64,000 nt of DNA. Origin: Planctomycetes bacterium B3_Pla (GTDB lineage: Bacteria; Planctomycetota; Phycisphaerae; Sedimentisphaerales; Anaerobacaceae). The notes beneath the pieces were generated by a model. It saw nothing but the letters and a program-made list of their open reading frames with translations, was not told the DNA's origin and did not search any database. Location: assembly GCA_005223045.1 (NCBI GenBank), contig NJBM01000007.1, forward strand, positions 1 through 64,000, read 5' to 3'. A program made the translations under genes and the position numbers. This document shows, one piece after another, positions 62,634 through 64,000 of the stretch (its first letter is position 1; each line of letters opens with the position of its first letter).

Positions 62634-62789
62634 TTACCAATAAATGCCTTCGTAACAACCTGCGTTTCGATCTACGCCCTTGATATCAGCGATGTCCAGC
62701 ACACGAAACACGGTATCGAGCCTGTCCCGGAGCAGACACGCAGCGCTGACAACTCCGACGTAACCCATTCCGAATATGCCGATTCTCAT
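62634..62789 (-). pseudogene. Internally deleted UDP-sugar (UDP-glucose/GDP-mannose) dehydrogenase remnant
   Basis: A 51-residue frame. Its first 19 residues, MRIGIFGMGYVGVVSAACL, are the Rossmann start of the UDP-glucose/GDP-mannose dehydrogenase family (GxGYVG). They run straight into RVLDIADIKGVDRNAGCYEG and end GIYW, which looks like the C-terminal end of the same family. The ~380 residues between are gone, in frame. The ATG overlaps the stop of the neighbouring glycosyltransferase (ATGA), so it was once a translated operon gene. Confidence 0.75.
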
Positions 62790-63871
62790 TTTTCTTCTCC
62801 GGCGACCAGCTTTTGGTATATCCTCTCGAGGCTTTTCATATTTGTCTTTCTGTCTCCGGATTCAACGACTTTTTCGCGATTGCACTTCGCGGCATCGACG
62901 GCAAGCTGTGGATGGTCGTGCAGCCGCAGGATACACTTCGCCAAATCATCCGCATCACCAACTTTATGAAGTAAGCCGTCGACATTGTGGCTCAGCCATG
63001 CCGAGTTGGCCTTTATGTCTGAGACAATCGGAAACAAGCCTGTTGCCATTGCCTCAAAAAGAGACAAACTTGCCCCATCCCACAGCGACGCCGAAAGATA
63101 AACGTCGTGCCGGTTGAGGACTTCCGGCAGATTATCATTGTTCACTCTGCCCGTAAAGCTCACGCTGTCATCCAGACCGACTTGCCTGACATGTTGCTTC
63201 AATGTCCCCAGTAAAGATCCATCGCCAACAAAAGTCATTTCAAACCCAATCCCTTTTCCTTTGAGCAGGGCAAGAGCATCGAGAATTGTGCGATGGTCAA
63301 ACACCGGTTCCAGGCGTCTGGTACACACCAATCTTAATGGTCGGGACCGGTTTATTGCCGGTCGTTCGATGAGTGAGAATCTCTCAGTGTCGATCCCAAG
63401 CGTGAGAGTTTCAATCTTATCAGGGCTGATGCCAAGGCTGACGACCTTGTCATGAAGATTTCTTGAGACGGCATTTACGCAATCGGCGTACTCGAATATC
63501 CTCTTCAACAGCAGCCGCCAGACTCTTGACTTGATCCCGACAGTCAAGTCGCTTCCGTGCACTGTCACGATGGCCGGATGGAAACCGCAAACTAATGCCG
63601 TGAGTCCGCAACTGGTGGCATAGTGAGCGTGCACGATGTCGGGCCTGAGTTTCTTTATCAACCTTCTTGCACGAAGCATGCTGATCGGATACTTCCACTT
63701 GCCCTCGCTCTCGGAATATTTCCTGCCCAGCCCTACGTTGTAAGTCGGCACTCCGCGCTGCGGCCCAGGAGACAACGAAACGAAATGTACATCATGACCG
63801 GCCTCTTTGAAATAATCAAGGTACGACCCGATATGCGTGAATGTCCCGAGAGAGATAAAGCAAATTCGCAT
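62786..63871 (-). CDS. Glycosyltransferase family 4
   Basis: 361 residues. GT-B fold: MRICFISLGTFTHIGSYLDY, DIVHAHYATSCGLTALV, VTVHGSDL, LTLGIDTERFSL and YLSASLWDGASLSLFEAMATG in the C-terminal donor site. Starts at ATG 63871 (a TTG at 63877 is in frame). Stop overlaps the remnant dehydrogenase start by 4 bp. Confidence 0.88.
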   Translation of the reverse strand: MRICFISLGTFTHIGSYLDYFKEAGHDVHFVSLSPGPQRGVPTYNVGLGRKYSESEGKWKYPISMLRARRLIKKLRPDIVHAHYATSCGLTALVCGFHPAIVTVHGSDLTVGIKSRVWRLLLKRIFEYADCVNAVSRNLHDKVVSLGISPDKIETLTLGIDTERFSLIERPAINRSRPLRLVCTRRLEPVFDHRTILDALALLKGKGIGFEMTFVGDGSLLGTLKQHVRQVGLDDSVSFTGRVNNDNLPEVLNRHDVYLSASLWDGASLSLFEAMATGLFPIVSDIKANSAWLSHNVDGLLHKVGDADDLAKCILRLHDHPQLAVDAAKCNREKVVESGDRKTNMKSLERIYQKLVAGEEK

Positions 63872-63886
63872 CTGCAACCTATATAT

Positions 63887-64000
63887 TTACGACATCTCAC
63901 TTAGCACGTCGCGATATGCCTGCAAAGTTTTCTCGCATACAGCCGAAGCCTTGAATCTTTTCATGGCGGCCTCTTTCGCTAAGCGCCCCATAGACAGAGC
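63887..64000 (-). CDS. C-terminal end of a further glycosyltransferase, partial
   Basis: The last 37 residues of a minus-strand frame that runs off the window. Residues ALSMGRLAKEAAMKRF and CEKTLQAYRDVL have the form of the C-terminal helices of GT4 enzymes (MGxxAxxxAxxRF, then TxxxYxxvL). Likely part of the same glycan operon. Confidence 0.6.
   Translation of the reverse strand, partial: ALSMGRLAKEAAMKRFKASAVCEKTLQAYRDVLSEMS

Noticed and set aside
1..64000. CRISPR arrays, insertion sequences with transposase genes, rRNA genes
   Set aside because: I looked for regular repeats with spacers, DDE-type transposases and rRNA signatures and saw none; a weak or partial copy could escape reading by eye.

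Overview
The window looks like one stretch of a Planctomycetota (probably Phycisphaerae-type) chromosome, likely from an anaerobe or microaerophile. The case rests on an Nqr pump, a siroheme-dependent (Ahb) haem pathway, many multihaem cytochromes c, and at the left edge a family of short DNA repeats that I associate with uncultured planctomycetes. The taxonomic call is inference; there is no rRNA or tRNA gene to test it.

Left part (about 0.7-21.4 kb): haem supply, redox sensing and the Na+ pump. ahbB, a HemX/CcsA-like membrane protein, hemA, ahbD and ahbC run as one operon. They are followed by a sensor kinase, an NtrC-type sigma-54 activator and an Rrf2 [Fe-S]-type regulator. hemL and a cobA-hemD fusion lie on the minus strand, then ahbA, then nqrABCDEF, a lone receiver protein and a second kinase. 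Both kinases carry the GGxxNP motif of the RegB quinone-sensing family. The siroheme-to-haem steps (AhbA/B, C, D) are all here, with HemA, HemL, CobA and HemD; hemB, hemC and the siroheme dehydrogenase/chelatase are not in the window. NqrA carries two complete RnfC-like CxxCxxCxxxCP clusters, which classical NqrA lacks.

Middle part (about 22-37 kb): a multihaem cytochrome and outer-membrane region. It holds a NapC-like inner-membrane cytochrome, two larger cytochromes with 12-15 haem sites, smaller 4- and 5-haem proteins, two NHL-propeller lipoproteins, a 680-residue outer-membrane barrel, a TlpA-like TPR protein and a short CcmF-like haem lyase. This fits an electron conduit from quinol across the periplasm to the cell exterior. 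Copies of a palindrome (TTCTCA-N4-TGAGAA and variants) sit upstream of the kinase, rrf2, cobA-hemD/ahbA, nqrA, the NapC-like gene and the next cytochrome group. In two cases a sigma-54 promoter lies about 160 bp further on. Haem synthesis, Na+-Nqr and the conduit may therefore form one redox-controlled regulon.

Next (37-47 kb): mnmA, then a copper-type efflux module: CsoR with its operator, TolC-like, CusB-like and CusA-like proteins, and a His-rich YHS lipoprotein. After that (47-52.4 kb) come nadE, a nitroreductase/DJ-1 fusion, a VanZ-like protein and a lysine-2,3-aminomutase-family enzyme.

Right part (52.4-64 kb): surface polysaccharide genes, mostly on the minus strand. They include an AT-rich block for a phospho-alcohol modification (histidine phosphatase, CDP-alcohol transferase, nucleotidyltransferase, LicD), two initiating sugar-phosphate transferases, a MntA-HepT toxin-antitoxin pair, a DegT aminotransferase, glycosyltransferases, a GNAT enzyme and an internally deleted UDP-sugar dehydrogenase remnant.
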